A stretch of DNA of 64,000 nt from Progne subis subis (Eukaryota > Chordata > Aves > Passeriformes > Hirundinidae). The DNA is taken from assembly GCA_022316685.1 (NCBI GenBank), contig JAKJHU010000141.1:1396347-1460346 (forward strand). Direction: 5' to 3'. Both the position numbers and the translations under genes were made by a program. A model generated the notes under the pieces. That model had not been told where the DNA came from and did no database searches. It saw only the letters and a program-made list of their open reading frames with translations. Below, piece by piece: positions 40,987 through 51,252 of this stretch (position 1 is its first letter; each line of letters opens with the position of its first letter).

Positions 40987-41003
40987 GTCAGCCCTCACCG
41001 TAC

Positions 41004-41092
41004 CTCCGAAGTCAGGCCTGAGGCGGACGTCATAGCCCTTCAGCAGTTTGTCCACAATCTCTTTCACCACAGAAATATTTCCAGTGGAGGGG
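41004..41092 (-). CDS. GABRB4: GABA-A receptor beta-4 subunit, coding exon 2 (N-terminal helix)
   Basis: Minus-strand exon with a pyrimidine-rich acceptor (TTTTGTCTTTCAG|CC) and donor GGAG|GTACGG. It enters in phase 2 and leaves in phase 1, as exon 2 of the other GABRB genes does. It encodes residues 27-57: S-P-S-T-G-N-I-S, then the alpha-1 helix [12 protein letters not shown], then [11 protein letters not shown]. The [13 protein letters not shown] segment is a hallmark of GABA-A beta subunits. Asn32 in N-I-S is a predicted N-glycosylation site. The exon is 89 bp against 92 bp in beta-1 to beta-3, so it lacks one codon before the helix. The N-D-P-x-N-M-S stretch of beta-1 to -3 is replaced by P-S-T-G-N-I-S, which favours beta-4. 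A second possible donor (ACG|GTGAGG) lies 5 nt downstream and would break the frame. A 1-kb minisatellite starts about 17 nt beyond the donor. Confidence 0.95.
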
Positions 41093-42300
41093 CTGAAAGA
41101 CAAAAGAAGAGAGTTCTCGTCATCCCGTGCGGCACTAGAGGTCCTGGCCAGGTACCTTGGCATCCTCCACACGCCAGAACACCTCAGCCATGGGCAGAGC
41201 CTCTCTGTTTTCTCTCTCACTCGTGTTTTCTGTCCTTGGTGCAGCTCTCAGCCCCCCACCTGCCCACAAACCCCACAGGGCCCCTCAAGCCATCCTGGGA
41301 GGTGCTCTGAAGTCTCAGCAGTGTTTTGGCTCCTCTTCCACAGCTCACCCTCACTCCAGGGCACCCCGAGCTCTGTCCCTTTGCATCCCTCTGGTGTGAG
41401 CACCCCACATCCTGCTGCTGCCCCCCTCAATGAACCACTGACCCACACACCTGAGGGGCTTCCCTGTGCCCTGCCCACAGAGGGGGCACCGACAGGAGTT
41501 GTCCTTTCTGTCCCCCGGGCTGTGCGTGGGGCAGCTGCCGCCTCTCTCTTGCAGGTCTCACTCCCCTCCCTCAGCCAAGCTGGGCTCTTGCTCCAGCTCT
41601 TACATCACCCAGCACAGCCTTGGCATGTCCCGAGGTCCCCACTGCACAAGTGGCACCCTGCAGTGTCACACACACCCCCGAGACCTCTGCTCCTCCCTGC
41701 TCCCAGAGCTTTCTCCAGGTGACTCAAGAGAAGGAGAAAACAATGCTCCTTTTTCTCCATGGCCCCAGTGCGTGGCTGAAAATTCAAGTTTCTGTCACTC
41801 AGCATCACTGTGACTTCTTAGCAACGCAGATGAAGAAGCAGAGACGGGGAAGGAGAGTCCATCTTCCCCTCTGTGTGCCAGAGCAGCGATCCTTTCCCTC
41901 CCAGCCCTTTCACCTGCACACGGAGGGGGCAGATGTCCTCCCTAACACCTACAGCACGAAGGGAGTTCCTTCTAAAATCGGCCCAAGGGCCAAACCAAAG
42001 CTGAAGGTGGGAGAGCAGAAAGCAGGGGATGCTAAAAATACCGGAGCCGCTCGGTGCTGCGGGGTGTATCAGGTTTTGCGCCTGAACACCCATCTCTGTG
42101 CCGCCCTCGTCCCCTGCTTTGCATGAGAATGGAGACCCCGCCGGGAAAAACTGCTGCTCTTTGCAGTCACCCACCGCAACAGCGTGTCTCCCTGTCCGCA
42201 CCGCCTCCCACCGCCATCCCCGTCAACCTGGAGAGCTGCACCACGGCGCTGCCTCTGCCTGCCCGCCCCGTGCCCGGCTGGACACCGCTGGCGTGTCCGC

Positions 42301-42331
<31 letters not shown>

Positions 42332-43682
42332 GGCGTGCCCTGCCTGTGCACACTGGCACACAGACACAGGAGATGCACAGATGTGTGTGCACGTGTGTGA
42401 CCACATCCCAGCAGGCATCTGGGGGTGACAGGGGGTGACTGGGGGTGCAGACCTGGCTCTGCTGGGGTGTGATGAGGTGCTGGGCTGCAGACACGATTTA
42501 TGGGGAGCACAGCAGTGGGTATTTGTGGGTTCCTGAGGCTGGGTTCCCTGGTGCCCAGACTCTCCCTTGGGGTGTGGGTGGAAGCACACGGCAGCACCGG
42601 GGAGCCTGGGCAGCTCTCGGGGCTCTGGATGCGCAGGCTCTGGATGTGCAGGAATTCCTCGGCAGGACAGGGATGTGCTGGCAGGGGAAGGGGTCTGAGC
42701 TCCACTCCTGAGCGAGGTACAGCTCTGTGCACAGCTTTAATTGCTGTGAAAAGGCCAGAGAGCTGTGCGCAGGCAGACACTTTCACAACATGGGCTCGCC
42801 AGGTCCACTTGCATCTCCAGGTTTCTCTGCAGGTGTGTGAGGTTTTGCAGCATGCAAAACACAGTCCTGTCGCTGAGGATGGAGAGGGTGCTCCAGCATT
42901 TGTTCATCTCTAGACAGCTATGCCTCGGTACACAAATATTCATAACATGGACACCCTGCATTTCTCAGGGGATTTAGACACCTCTCTTTGGCTTCCTGCA
43001 GTGCACAGGCTCAGGAATCAGTGTTTACCTCATAAATATAAGCAGGGAATTTGAGGTAGTGACAGTAAGCAATGTGTCAGGGGCCCTGCAGGAAGGGGCA
43101 GAGTGAGAAGAGGGCCCTGGGGACTCTCTCCTTCCTCACCAGCTACAAGTTGGCCTACTGAGGGAATAAACCATCATGATTAAGGACAAGGTCTTTTGCC
43201 TCCCAGTGCTCCCTCTGATCCAAAAAGCCACGTCCCTCCCGCTGAGGAGGCAAGTCATGCAATTGCCCAGCTGTGGGCGAGCAGCTGCATGCCAGCGCTA
43301 TTCCTGGCAAATGTGGGTCTGCATCCTCTCGGGGAGCACATACAGCCAGCCCGTGATCTGAATTCCGGAGCGCTGTGCCCCCGATTCCGTGTCAGCGGGC
43401 ATGTGCTCGGCACATCCACGTACACTCGCAGGCAAACATCTCCATACCAGCACCCCGTGCTGCTGGCTGGGGCGTGTGGGAGTAGCTGGAGGCTTGTGCA
43501 CATGGAGAGTGTTTTGTCTCCGAGCTGTGCACTCATACACACGCAGACTCTGGGTGGAAATCAGCGCTGGGTGCACAAACTCACGTCCGAGGGCACACGT
43601 CAGAGCAAAGGGGGCTGCGGTGGGCTTTAAATGGCACACGAATTGCCTGGACAGTGCGTGCTGAGCTGCCTGAGTGTGAGAC
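41093..43682 (-). other. GABRB4 intron 1, part without minisatellite
   Basis: Between exon 2 and the 57-bp array I see only an (ACAG)8 run and some TG/CA-rich patches near 42370-42400. There are no recognisable exons, elements or RNA genes. Confidence 0.65.
42301..42332. repeat. (ACAG)8 microsatellite
   Basis: Eight perfect ACAG copies in intron 1 of GABRB4. Confidence 0.97.
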
Positions 43683-43703
43683 AGTGTGTGTGTGTGTGTG
43701 TGT
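43683..43703. repeat. (TG)n microsatellite at the edge of the 57-bp array
   Basis: Ten TG units directly precede the first minisatellite copy. The same (TG)n-TTTATA junction recurs inside the array, so this is likely the founding unit's edge. Confidence 0.85.
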
Positions 43704-43719
43704 TTATAACTATGGGAAC

Positions 43720-44220
43720 ACAGATCTCACATCCACAGCCCTGCAAGGACCTGTGTGTGTCTATAACTATGGGAACGCAGATCTGGCCATCCACAGCCCT
43801 GCAAGGACCTGTGTGTGTCTATAACTATGGGAACACAGACCTGGCCATCCACAGCCCTGCAAGGACCTGTGTGTGTCTATAACTATGGGAACACAGACCT
43901 GGCCATCCACAGCCCTGCAAGGACCTGTGTGTGTCTATAACTATGGGAACACAGATCTCACATCCACAGCCCTGCAAGGACCTGTGTGTATGTGTTTATA
44001 ACTGCGAGAACACAGATCTCACATCCACAGCCCTGCAAGGACCTGTGTGTATGTGTTTATAACTATGGGAACACAGATCTCACATCCACAGCCCTGCAAG
44101 GACCTGTGTGTGTCTATAACTATGGGAACGCAGATCTGGCCGTCCACAGCCCTGCAAGGACCTGTGTGTGTCTATAACTATGGGAACACAGACCTGGCCA
44201 TGCACAGCCCTGCAAGGACC

Positions 44221-44263
<43 letters not shown>

Positions 44264-44935
44264 ATGAGAACACAGATCTCACATCCACAGCCCTGCAAGG
44301 ACCTGTGTGTGTTTATAACTATGGGAACACAGATCTGGCCATGCACAGCCCTGCAAGGACCTGTGTGTGTCTATAACTATGGGAACACAGATCTCACATC
44401 CACAGCCCTGCAAGGACCTGTGTGTGTTTATACCTATGGGAACACAGATCTGTGCATCTACAGCCCTGCAAGGACCTGTGTGTGTCTATAACTATGGGAA
44501 CACAGACCTGGCCATCCACAGCCCTGCAAGGACCTGTGTGTGTTTATAACTGTGGGAGCACAGATCTCACATCCAGAGCCCTGCAAGGACCTGTGTGTGT
44601 TTATAACTATGGGAGCACAGATCTCACATCCAGAGCCCTGCAAGGACCTGTGTGTGTTTATAACTGTGGGAGCACAGATCTCACATCCAGAGCCCTGCAA
44701 GGACCTGTGTGTGTTTATAACTGTGGGAGCACAGATCTCACATCCAGAGCCCTGCAAGGACCTGTGTGTGTTTATAACTGTGGGAGCACAGATCTCACAT
44801 CCAGAGCCCTGCAAGGACCTGTGTGTGTTTATAACTATGGGAGCACAGATCTCACATCCAGAGCCCTGCAAGGACCTGTGTGTGTCTATAACTATGGGAA
44901 CACAGACCTGGCCATCCACAGCCCTGCAAGGACCT

Positions 44936-44981
<46 letters not shown>

Positions 44982-45655
44982 ATGAGAACACAGATCTGGC
45001 CATGCACAGCCCTGCAAGGACCTGTGTGTGTTTATAACTATGGGAACGCAGATCTGGCCATGCACAGCCCTGCAAGGACCTGTGTGTGTTTATAACTATG
45101 GGAGCGCAGATCTGGCCATGCACAGCCCTGCAAGGACCTGTGTGTGTCTATAACTATGGGAACACAGATCTCACATCCAGAGCCCTGCAAGGACCTGTGT
45201 GTGTTTATACCTATGGGAACACAGATCTGTGCATCTACAGCCCTGCAAGGACCTGTGTGTGTCTATAACTATGGGAACACAGACCTGGCCATCCACAGCC
45301 CTGCAAGGACCTGTGTGTGTTTATAACTGTGGGAGCACAGATCTCACATCCAGAGCCCTGCAAGGACCTGTGTGTGTTTATAACTGTGGGAGCACAGATC
45401 TCACATCCAGAGCCCTGCAAGGACCTGTGTGTGTTTATAACTGTGGGAGCACAGATCTCACATCCAGAGCCCTGCAAGGACCTGTGTGTGTTTATAACTG
45501 TGGGAGCACAGATCTCACATCCAGAGCCCTGCAAGGACCTGTGTGTGTTTATAACTGTGGGAGCACAGATCTCACATCCAGAGCCCTGCAAGGACCTGTG
45601 TGTGTTTATAACTGTGGGAGCACAGATCTCACATCCAGAGCCCTGCAAGGACCCG
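43720..45655. repeat. 57/58-bp minisatellite, 33 copies
   Basis: The 10-mer CTGCAAGGAC recurs 33 times at 56-60 bp spacing from 43741 to 45643, with two larger steps caused by internal TG runs. Each unit reads roughly GTGTGT, TATAACTATGGGA, ACACAGATCT, then CACATCCACAGCCCTGCAAGGAC. Two subtypes occur: a 58-bp form with GGCCATCC and a 57-bp form with CACATCC. Two copies carry expanded (TG)n (44229-44261 and 44941-44978). A rare variant, TGTGCATCTA, occurs at 44451 and 45229 with the same neighbours, so a block of about 778 bp has been duplicated inside the array. It lies in GABRB4 intron 1 and runs straight into the CpG island. Confidence 0.97.
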
Positions 45656-45659
45656 GGTG

Positions 45660-46510
45660 TGTGGGGAGCGCGCTGCCCCCCGTGCACGGCTGAGCAGGGA
45701 GATGTCCCGCTGCCCCGCCCGCGCAGGGACAGGCGCACCTGCCCGCAGGTGTGCGAGGGACGGACGGACGGACGGACGGACGGAGGGCGGGGAGCAGCAG
45801 CAGCAGCAGCAGCGCTGCCCCGCGTGTGCGAGCAGCGGATGAGCGAGCTCACAGGTGTGTGTGGTGTGTGTGTGTGCGTGTGTGTGCGTGTGTGTGTGCG
45901 CTCCGCACCCCGCACCCCCTGGCCCGGCTGCAGGGGCTCCGGCACCTGCGGAGCGCTGCGAGCGCTCCGGGCGCAGCCGCAGCCCGGGCACGCCGGGGAT
46001 GCTCGGCTCTGCCCCGGGGCCTGGCAGGGCAGGTGAAGCTGCCTCTGGAGGTGCGGAGAGACCCGCGGGCGGCTGCGCGCACGCAGGGACGGATGCGGAG
46101 GGATGGCAGGCGCGGAGGAGGGCGTTGCGCGCCCGTAAATCTGCGCGGAGGCGCGGCCGTGGGCATCGCCCGCGGAGCTCCGCAGAGCTCGCTCGGATGC
46201 GAGCGTGGCTGCGTGTGCAGGCTCGGGCACGGCAGAGGCGGCCCGTGCCGGGTGCGCAGCGCAGCTCCGGCGGCTCCATGTTCCGCGGTAAAACCCCTTC
46301 GTTTGGCCATTTTCCCCCGGCTCGGGCAGGGGGACGCGCGGGCACGCTCCGCGAGGTGGGCTCCGTCCGCAGAGGCTGCTCCGCGGCTCATGGACGAGCA
46401 TCCCTCCTCCCCCTAGATCGGGGAATAACAACAGCAGGCGGCAGGGGAAGCGATTTGGGGAGAGAACCCCCTCCCCTTTCCCGCACGCAGCTGGATGGAG
46501 AAAAGCCCCA
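45660..46510. promoter_or_regulatory. CpG island at the GABRB4 5' end (intron 1)
   Basis: Dense CG dinucleotides and high G+C stand out sharply against both flanks, with many GCGC and GCGGAG stretches. The island lies just downstream of exon 1 on the gene's strand, so it covers the start of intron 1 and would be the usual CpG-type promoter region or an alternative first exon. It contains a (GGAC)n tract (45758-45784), (AGC)7 (45793-45813) and an imperfect TG/CG alternating tract (45853-45900). It begins directly where the 57-bp minisatellite ends. Confidence 0.75.
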
Positions 46511-46572
46511 AGAAGACAAACAAGCCCCGTGCCAGCCCCGCCGTCCCTGCAGCCTGGGATCGCAGTCCTTAC

Positions 46573-46652
46573 CTTTGCGCACAGCAGGCGAGACAAAGAG
46601 CTGCTAAAGCAGAGACGATTCCACTCAATCTGTCTGCTCGAAATGTCCACAT
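46573..46652 (-). CDS. GABRB4: GABA-A receptor beta-4 subunit, coding exon 1 (signal peptide)
   Basis: Reading the minus strand from the ATG at 46652-46650, 80 coding bases encode M-W-T-F-R-A-D-R-L followed by a hydrophobic, Leu/Ala/Cys-rich core ending A-C-C-A-Q (26 residues plus two bases). This is the usual layout of a GABA-A beta-subunit signal peptide, whose members also begin M-W and end near C-A-Q/H-S. The exon ends CAAAG|GTAAGG, a strong donor in phase 2; the two leftover bases AG join the first base of exon 2 to give Ser27. An in-frame TAA at 46781-46779 lies 43 codons upstream with no ATG between, and the start has G at -3, so this is the likely initiator. The product is a subunit of the pentameric GABA-gated chloride channel in the neuronal plasma membrane. 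The signal peptide should be cleaved in the ER near residue 25-26. Identity rests on sequence recalled for the family plus the fit of exons 1-3. Confidence 0.94.
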
Positions 46653-46781
46653 TTCCACAAAGACGAAGGGTGAAAAAAAAATGTCTTTGGAGGGGAGGGG
46701 AAAGGAAAGATGGATCTTCTGAGATCCCCCTCCAAAAAAAGGGGGGGAGGGAAAAAAAGATACCAACCCCCCCCCCAGTTA
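46653..46781 (-). promoter_or_regulatory. GABRB4 5' UTR / promoter-proximal segment
   Basis: This is the stretch between the start codon and the first in-frame upstream stop (TAA, 46781-46779). On the sense strand it is pyrimidine-rich (runs of C, T and G10) and has no ATG in the coding frame. I cannot place the transcription start; no clear TATA box stands at a useful distance. A long A-rich run (47026-47095 on the + strand) lies 375-445 bp upstream of the ATG. Confidence 0.5.
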
Positions 46782-47025
46782 ATGATTTCCTAGAGAAAAA
46801 TAATAATGGAGAAAAACTAAAAAATGAGGGGGAAAAATACCCCCCCCACTCCTTCAGTGCCAGTCAAAGAATTCGTTTCTTCTTCCTTTCAGCATCCTCT
46901 CAACAAGAGACATCCTCTGGCAATGGAGAAAATCCCAGGAGAAAGAAAAATAAAATGCCCCGAAATGGGCTCAGCAAAATGTGAAATCGAATCTCACAGG
47001 TACGCGGCAGAAGAAGAAGGGAAAA

Positions 47026-47095
47026 AAAAAAAATTAAAAAAAAAAAATTAAAAAAAAAAAAAAAAAAAAAAAAAGGAAAAAGAAAAAAAAAACCC
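47026..47095. repeat. A-rich low-complexity tract
   Basis: Near-continuous A with a few T and G (AAAAAATTAAAAA and similar). It lies 375-445 bp upstream of the start codon. A second A-rich zone with (AAAT)n runs from 47465 to 47560. Confidence 0.9.
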
Positions 47096-47218
47096 AACTC
47101 AGTGTCCCCTGAGCACTCCACTTGGATTATTTTTCCTCCTGCTCTTTTGCCATCCGGTTCTGCAGATGTTGCATGGCTCCTGCTACCCACCTTCAGAGAG
47201 GAGGAGGAGGAGAAAGAG

Positions 47219-47224
47219 CGTGTG

Positions 47225-47257
<33 letters not shown>

Positions 47258-47278
47258 GGAGGGAGGGAGGGAGGGAGG
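47219..47278. repeat. Compound (TG)n(AG)n(GGGA)n microsatellite
   Basis: GTGTGTGT passes into GAGAGAGA and then GGGAGGGAGGGA with no spacer. It lies about 570 bp upstream of the GABRB4 start codon. Confidence 0.93.
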
Positions 47279-47700
47279 ACGTGTGAGTTTTCGAGCAATA
47301 TGATTTTATTCTGAATTTTACCTATTTGCTTCCCCTTTCCTCTTTATTTTCCAAGACGAGGGGAAGGGGAGGCCGCCCAGCCCCACTGTGCAGTTATTTT
47401 ATTTTAGGGAAATCTCAGGCTCATCACTTGGGAGGTTTGGGGCTTTCGTGAAAAGGCTAAAAAAGAAAAAAAAAAAAAATAGATAACAACAACAAAAAAA
47501 AATTAAAAGCTAATGCAGCCCGGTAAATAAATAAATACATAAATAAATAAATAAAAGAAAAAATACACCTATGCATGTGTGGAAAATAAATCAGTCCGTG
47601 TCTGCGGAAGGCGCTGCTCTCGCAGGGAGGGCTGGATGTCTCCCTAGCGCTGTTGCCGCAGCTCCTGTGGAGTTTTGCTGCTCATTGCAAAGTCACAAGA

Positions 47701-47740
47701 GGAGGGGAGGGGAGGGGAGGGGAGGGGAGGAGAGAGGGAG
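47701..47740. repeat. GGGGA tandem run with G-quadruplex potential
   Basis: Six or so copies of GGGGA followed by GGAGAGAGGGAG. Four or more GGGG runs separated by single A bases fit a short-loop G-quadruplex on the + strand (template strand for GABRB4). It lies about 1.05 kb upstream of the start codon and 45 bp from the CRE. Confidence 0.7.
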
Positions 47741-47782
47741 TTCGTGGTTGGGGAGGGGGACTCTCCGGACAAATCGGGATCC

Positions 47783-47790
47783 TGACGTCA
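47783..47790. promoter_or_regulatory. Palindromic cAMP response element (CRE)
   Basis: A perfect TGACGTCA palindrome lies 1.13 kb upstream of the GABRB4 start codon. It is the full CREB/ATF binding site. CREB-responsive transcription is common for neuronal receptor genes, but binding here is inferred from the motif only. Confidence 0.5.
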
Positions 47791-50700
47791 TGGCTGACAG
47801 CGTTAACCCCTGCTGGCTTGCGGAGGGGACGGAGGAGCATTTCTGCTGAGGTGGATTTTGGGGTGTTTTTCCCCGGGGAGGTGGGCGCCGGGAAGATGCT
47901 GGGAAAGGTTGATGGCATTTTGGCAAAGCGGGGGGGGCTGTGCCTGGGCAAGAGCGGCTCAGCTGTGAACGCTGACGGGTGCTGTGGTTGCCTGAAACAC
48001 TGTCATCAGCACAGGCTGAGCTTCCTCCCGCAGCCACAGAGATAAAAAATGAGGGGATTTACTCAGAATGTCTCCGTGCCACAGAGCCCAGTGGCCTGGT
48101 GGCCTCATCCCGGGGCACTGGGGGAGATCTGGAGGCTCCAGTGGGGCTGGAGACTCCCCCAAGCTGGGGAAGCCCAGCCCAGGAGGGATGCTCAGCTCTC
48201 CCTGAAGGATGCTGTTATGCACACAATGGAGTTTGTGGGGAAAAGGGAGCCTGAACTTCCAGAAATGCTGTTGGGGATCGGCTCCTGGTGCTGGGGCTTT
48301 GCCTGCTGGAATGGTGACAGCCGTTGGAATCGTCACGGTCTCCTGTGCACCAGCCTCTGATCTTTGTCTTAAAAAAGTAATATAATTAAAGAACTCTACA
48401 TCAGGCATGCAGTAATGTACTACCAGGAAGGATTTTTTTTTTTTTTTCCCCTAGGAAAAACGAAGAGATCCAGCAGCACTTTGAATGCAGAGCAGAAGGC
48501 CACGGCTCAAGGAGGAAACATCTGAGCTCTCACCACCCTGCGTGGGAACTCCTCTGCACCTGCCTGGCAGCTCAGAGCAGCCCCTCGGAGCAGGTAAGGC
48601 CTGGTTTACACCTGTGTGCAGATGTTTCCCTCTGGGACGAGGGGCAGAGCACACGTGCCACTGCAGCCGGGCAGGACCGGGTCCAAAATGCCTCTGAAGG
48701 GGCACAGGGCAATGTCCAGTGGCCTCTGGGCATCCTCCCTTCCCTGCAGGGAGATTTGGGAGAATCCTTGTCTCTGGGGCTCCTGATGCTCCTTTCCCTC
48801 GTGCTTGGCTTGGCTCTACCTGGTTTCCTCATCAGAGGAAAGATCCTGTGCTCCCAATCCCCTTGTCCCAAAAAGCACCATGGGGACCCGGGCAGGCCAG
48901 GCTGGGCTGTTGCAATGCAGACACCTCAAACCAAGGAAAAGCTGGGTGCTGTGCTGTTCTGGGGCTCCTGCAGGGAGGTCCTGGGGCAGTGAACCTATGG
49001 GGTTTGTGGGGAAAAGGGAGGCTTGGGTGAGGTTTAACATCTACAGTGAGGTTGTGCTGGAATGGGAGGGGAAAGGATCTCCTCACTTGCTGCTGAGGCT
49101 GGTGGAAAAGGTTCTGTGCTTGGTTTAGTGCCCAGACCACCCCCGCTTGCCCAGGCTGATGCAAATTCAGCTCAGAGCAGTGATCTCCACTGCCTCCCCA
49201 AAGACCAAAGCAGGTAAGTGGCACTTGTCACACACCAGTGAATGTCCCTGTGGAGTCAGGGCCACACTGCCTGCGGGCTTTCACTGCAGACCCCTCACTG
49301 TGGGCTCCCACAGGGACTCCAGGGTGCAGGGACCTCAGCAGGACACCTGGCTGGTGATATCTCACTGCATCATAGCCCGGAGCAAACCTCTCTGCCTGAG
49401 CTCCCCATGCTGGCCAAGCACCGTGGGTGCTCCTGGGCTTCCAGGTCACGAGTAATTCCTGCTTTGTCAACACCCCCAGCAGCTTGTGCTCCTGATTCCT
49501 GTGCCTGAGGGGTCCGTGGGAGATGGGCCAAAGCTGGAGGGTTTCTCCACAATTGTGTTGAAGAAGAGGAAGCAGCCCAGCAGGTGTGGTCCTGCAGGAT
49601 GTCCCCACGATGAGCTGCCTGGTGCCATCAGGTGCTGGCTGCTGTGCAGGTACAGCATTTACCCCTCTGCTGCTGCCAGCACACAGAGCTCCTGACAGCA
49701 GTGACTTTGGGAGGCATTTATTCTGATTTAAGCTGCTGGGCACCAGGGAGGAGCTCTTGGGGAAATGAGAAGCGTTTGCCTCCGGGCACCAGAGGCCCCA
49801 TTAAGCCCTGCCTGGTCCTTTCCCCTTCTGGCCCCTTTGCTCTGCTCCCTCCCACCAGCTATGATTGCAAGTTAGTGGCAGGAAAGGTAAGTGAAAAGCA
49901 AATGTCAGAGGCATAGATGAAGAGGAAAAAATTATGCTCACAAATGGTGACATTTGTGCCTGCAAGTTCACCCAGTTGGGAGCAAGAGAGCGTGTCACAT
50001 GAATTATCCGACCACTCAGCCACAACGGGAAACTTTGGAAAGCCGACTGTGGCAGGGGAGGCATCCAGAGGAGCTGCTGTGCGCTCCTGAATAACGACCT
50101 GGAGCCTCTCTCTGCAATAAAGGACTGCTCTGCAGTTAGTCACCCATCTCTGCTGGGTCTCATGAGCGCTGAGAGGAGTGAAACGTGACCCAGCTCTCTG
50201 AGGGGGTTGTTCCTTGCCCTCCAGAAGATGGGCATCCTCGAGCCCCTCCCAGAGCCCCGAACGCTGTGTGTCCCTCCCCTGCTGGGGGCTGTCCACTCTC
50301 TAGTGAGGGCCCAGTGATGGGGTTTTCTGAAGTTCACATTCTGATCCTCTAAATGTCTGTGAGAGGCTGCTGGAGATGCCCTGCTGTGGCAGTACTCACG
50401 CTGCAGAGGCCACGGAGCATTGTGTTTGTGGCCATTTGCTGCCCTCCCCTATTAAATCACTCATTTTCACTCTTCTCTTACTCGCTGCTCTGCTGAAAGC
50501 TCTACACCCTGGCCTCCCTTCTCCTCTAACTCCAAGCCCCAAGTGCTGCTTTTTTCATCAAGGTGAAAAGTCTCCCTCATCCCCTGTCCCAGCTGCCTGG
50601 AGAGCTGGCTCTTCTATCCAGCCAACAATTCCCAGAAGAAGTTGGTTGTTCTTCCAAATCAGAAAAAGGACAAGAGCTGAGAAAGCAAAAGAACTTTTAT

Positions 50701-51252
50701 AAAACCAGCAAATAGAGTCTTACAGCTGACATTTCTGTGCAGAAGAGAGAAAACAACCTGCAAGTAAACGAAGTGCACCTCCTGAGGTGGGAGTAGAGAC
50801 CAGCAGAGGCAAAGGGGAATTTTCCCACCCGGTCTAGAACGCAGCCTCTGCCTCCTGCTGCAGCTGCACCCAGGGCTGAGCTCACCAGGCCAAAGAGCCT
50901 TTGCAATTCCAGTGCCAGGTTCCTGCAGGAAAGGTTTCCCTCAAGCTATCCTACAGGACAAAGGCTCCATCACCTCTCACAGTGCCATCCAAACCCCCTC
51001 AGGTGCTGGCAAGGAAAGCCCACAAATCACAGCCCCCTTGGACTGGTGGGGCTGAGAGCTGCCAGCACCTGCTCAGGCAGCTGGGACTCCTGTTTTGGTG
51101 ACCCTGCACCCTCTGATTCACAAATGCTTCCTCCAGGAGCCTCTCTGCTTGGACACACCGAGTGCTGGGTGTGGTCTGCTCCTGAGGAAATGCCTCAGAG
51201 CGCATCCACAGGGTTCCCCACCGTTGTTGAGTTAATGTTCCTTCACCACTTA

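Larger units (their letters stand above)
17837..41003 (-). other. GABRB4 intron 2, remaining sequence
   Basis: 23.2 kb. Besides the LTRs, CR1, microsatellites and the 1-kb minisatellite, no gene is seen. 18955-19260 is AT-rich with homeodomain- and octamer-type motifs. 19262-26675 is ordinary sequence, including a long chance frame at 21910-22956 and a short (AC)n at 25139. 27243-37104 has TAAT-rich stretches (27590-27790, 31100-31450), poly-A/T runs and a T-rich patch at 35112-35190. 38341-39944 holds nothing I recognise. Confidence 0.7.
1..46652 (-). other. GABRB4: GABRB4 gene span, 5' part only (exons 1-3)
   Basis: Bases 46652 down to 1 are the start of the beta-4 gene: three coding exons (80, 89 and 68 bp), intron 1 (5480 bp), intron 2 (23167 bp) and the first 17768 bp of intron 3. 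The exons join in frame to give 79 residues: signal peptide, mature N-terminus, alpha-1 helix and beta-1 strand. The rest of the protein (cys-loop, four membrane helices) must lie on the minus strand beyond base 1. A very long intron 3 is usual for GABRB genes. From family knowledge, sauropsid beta-4 corresponds to mammalian theta (GABRQ), which is X-linked; the orthologous region is on chicken chromosome 4 and probably chromosome 4A in passerines. The chromosome is inferred, not shown by this window. Confidence 0.88.
46782..51252. other. 5' flank of GABRB4, proximal part
   Basis: Contains A-rich tracts, the compound TG/AG/GGGA repeat, the GGGGA run and the CRE. From about 48000 on it is ordinary single-copy-looking sequence with many chance frames and no recognised gene. 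Confidence 0.65.

Noticed and set aside
44422..45693. Plus-strand frames with a 19-residue repeat (containing C-K-D-L-C-V)
   Set aside because: Fifty-seven bases is 19 codons, so any 57-bp repeat stays open. It is antisense to the gene and shows no start context or conservation of non-repeat sequence.
45235..46650. Minus-strand frame of 471 codons through the CpG island and the 57-bp array
   Set aside because: It overlaps exon 1 in a different frame, begins at a non-ATG codon and consists of CpG-island and minisatellite translation. Exon 1's own frame and donor explain the region.
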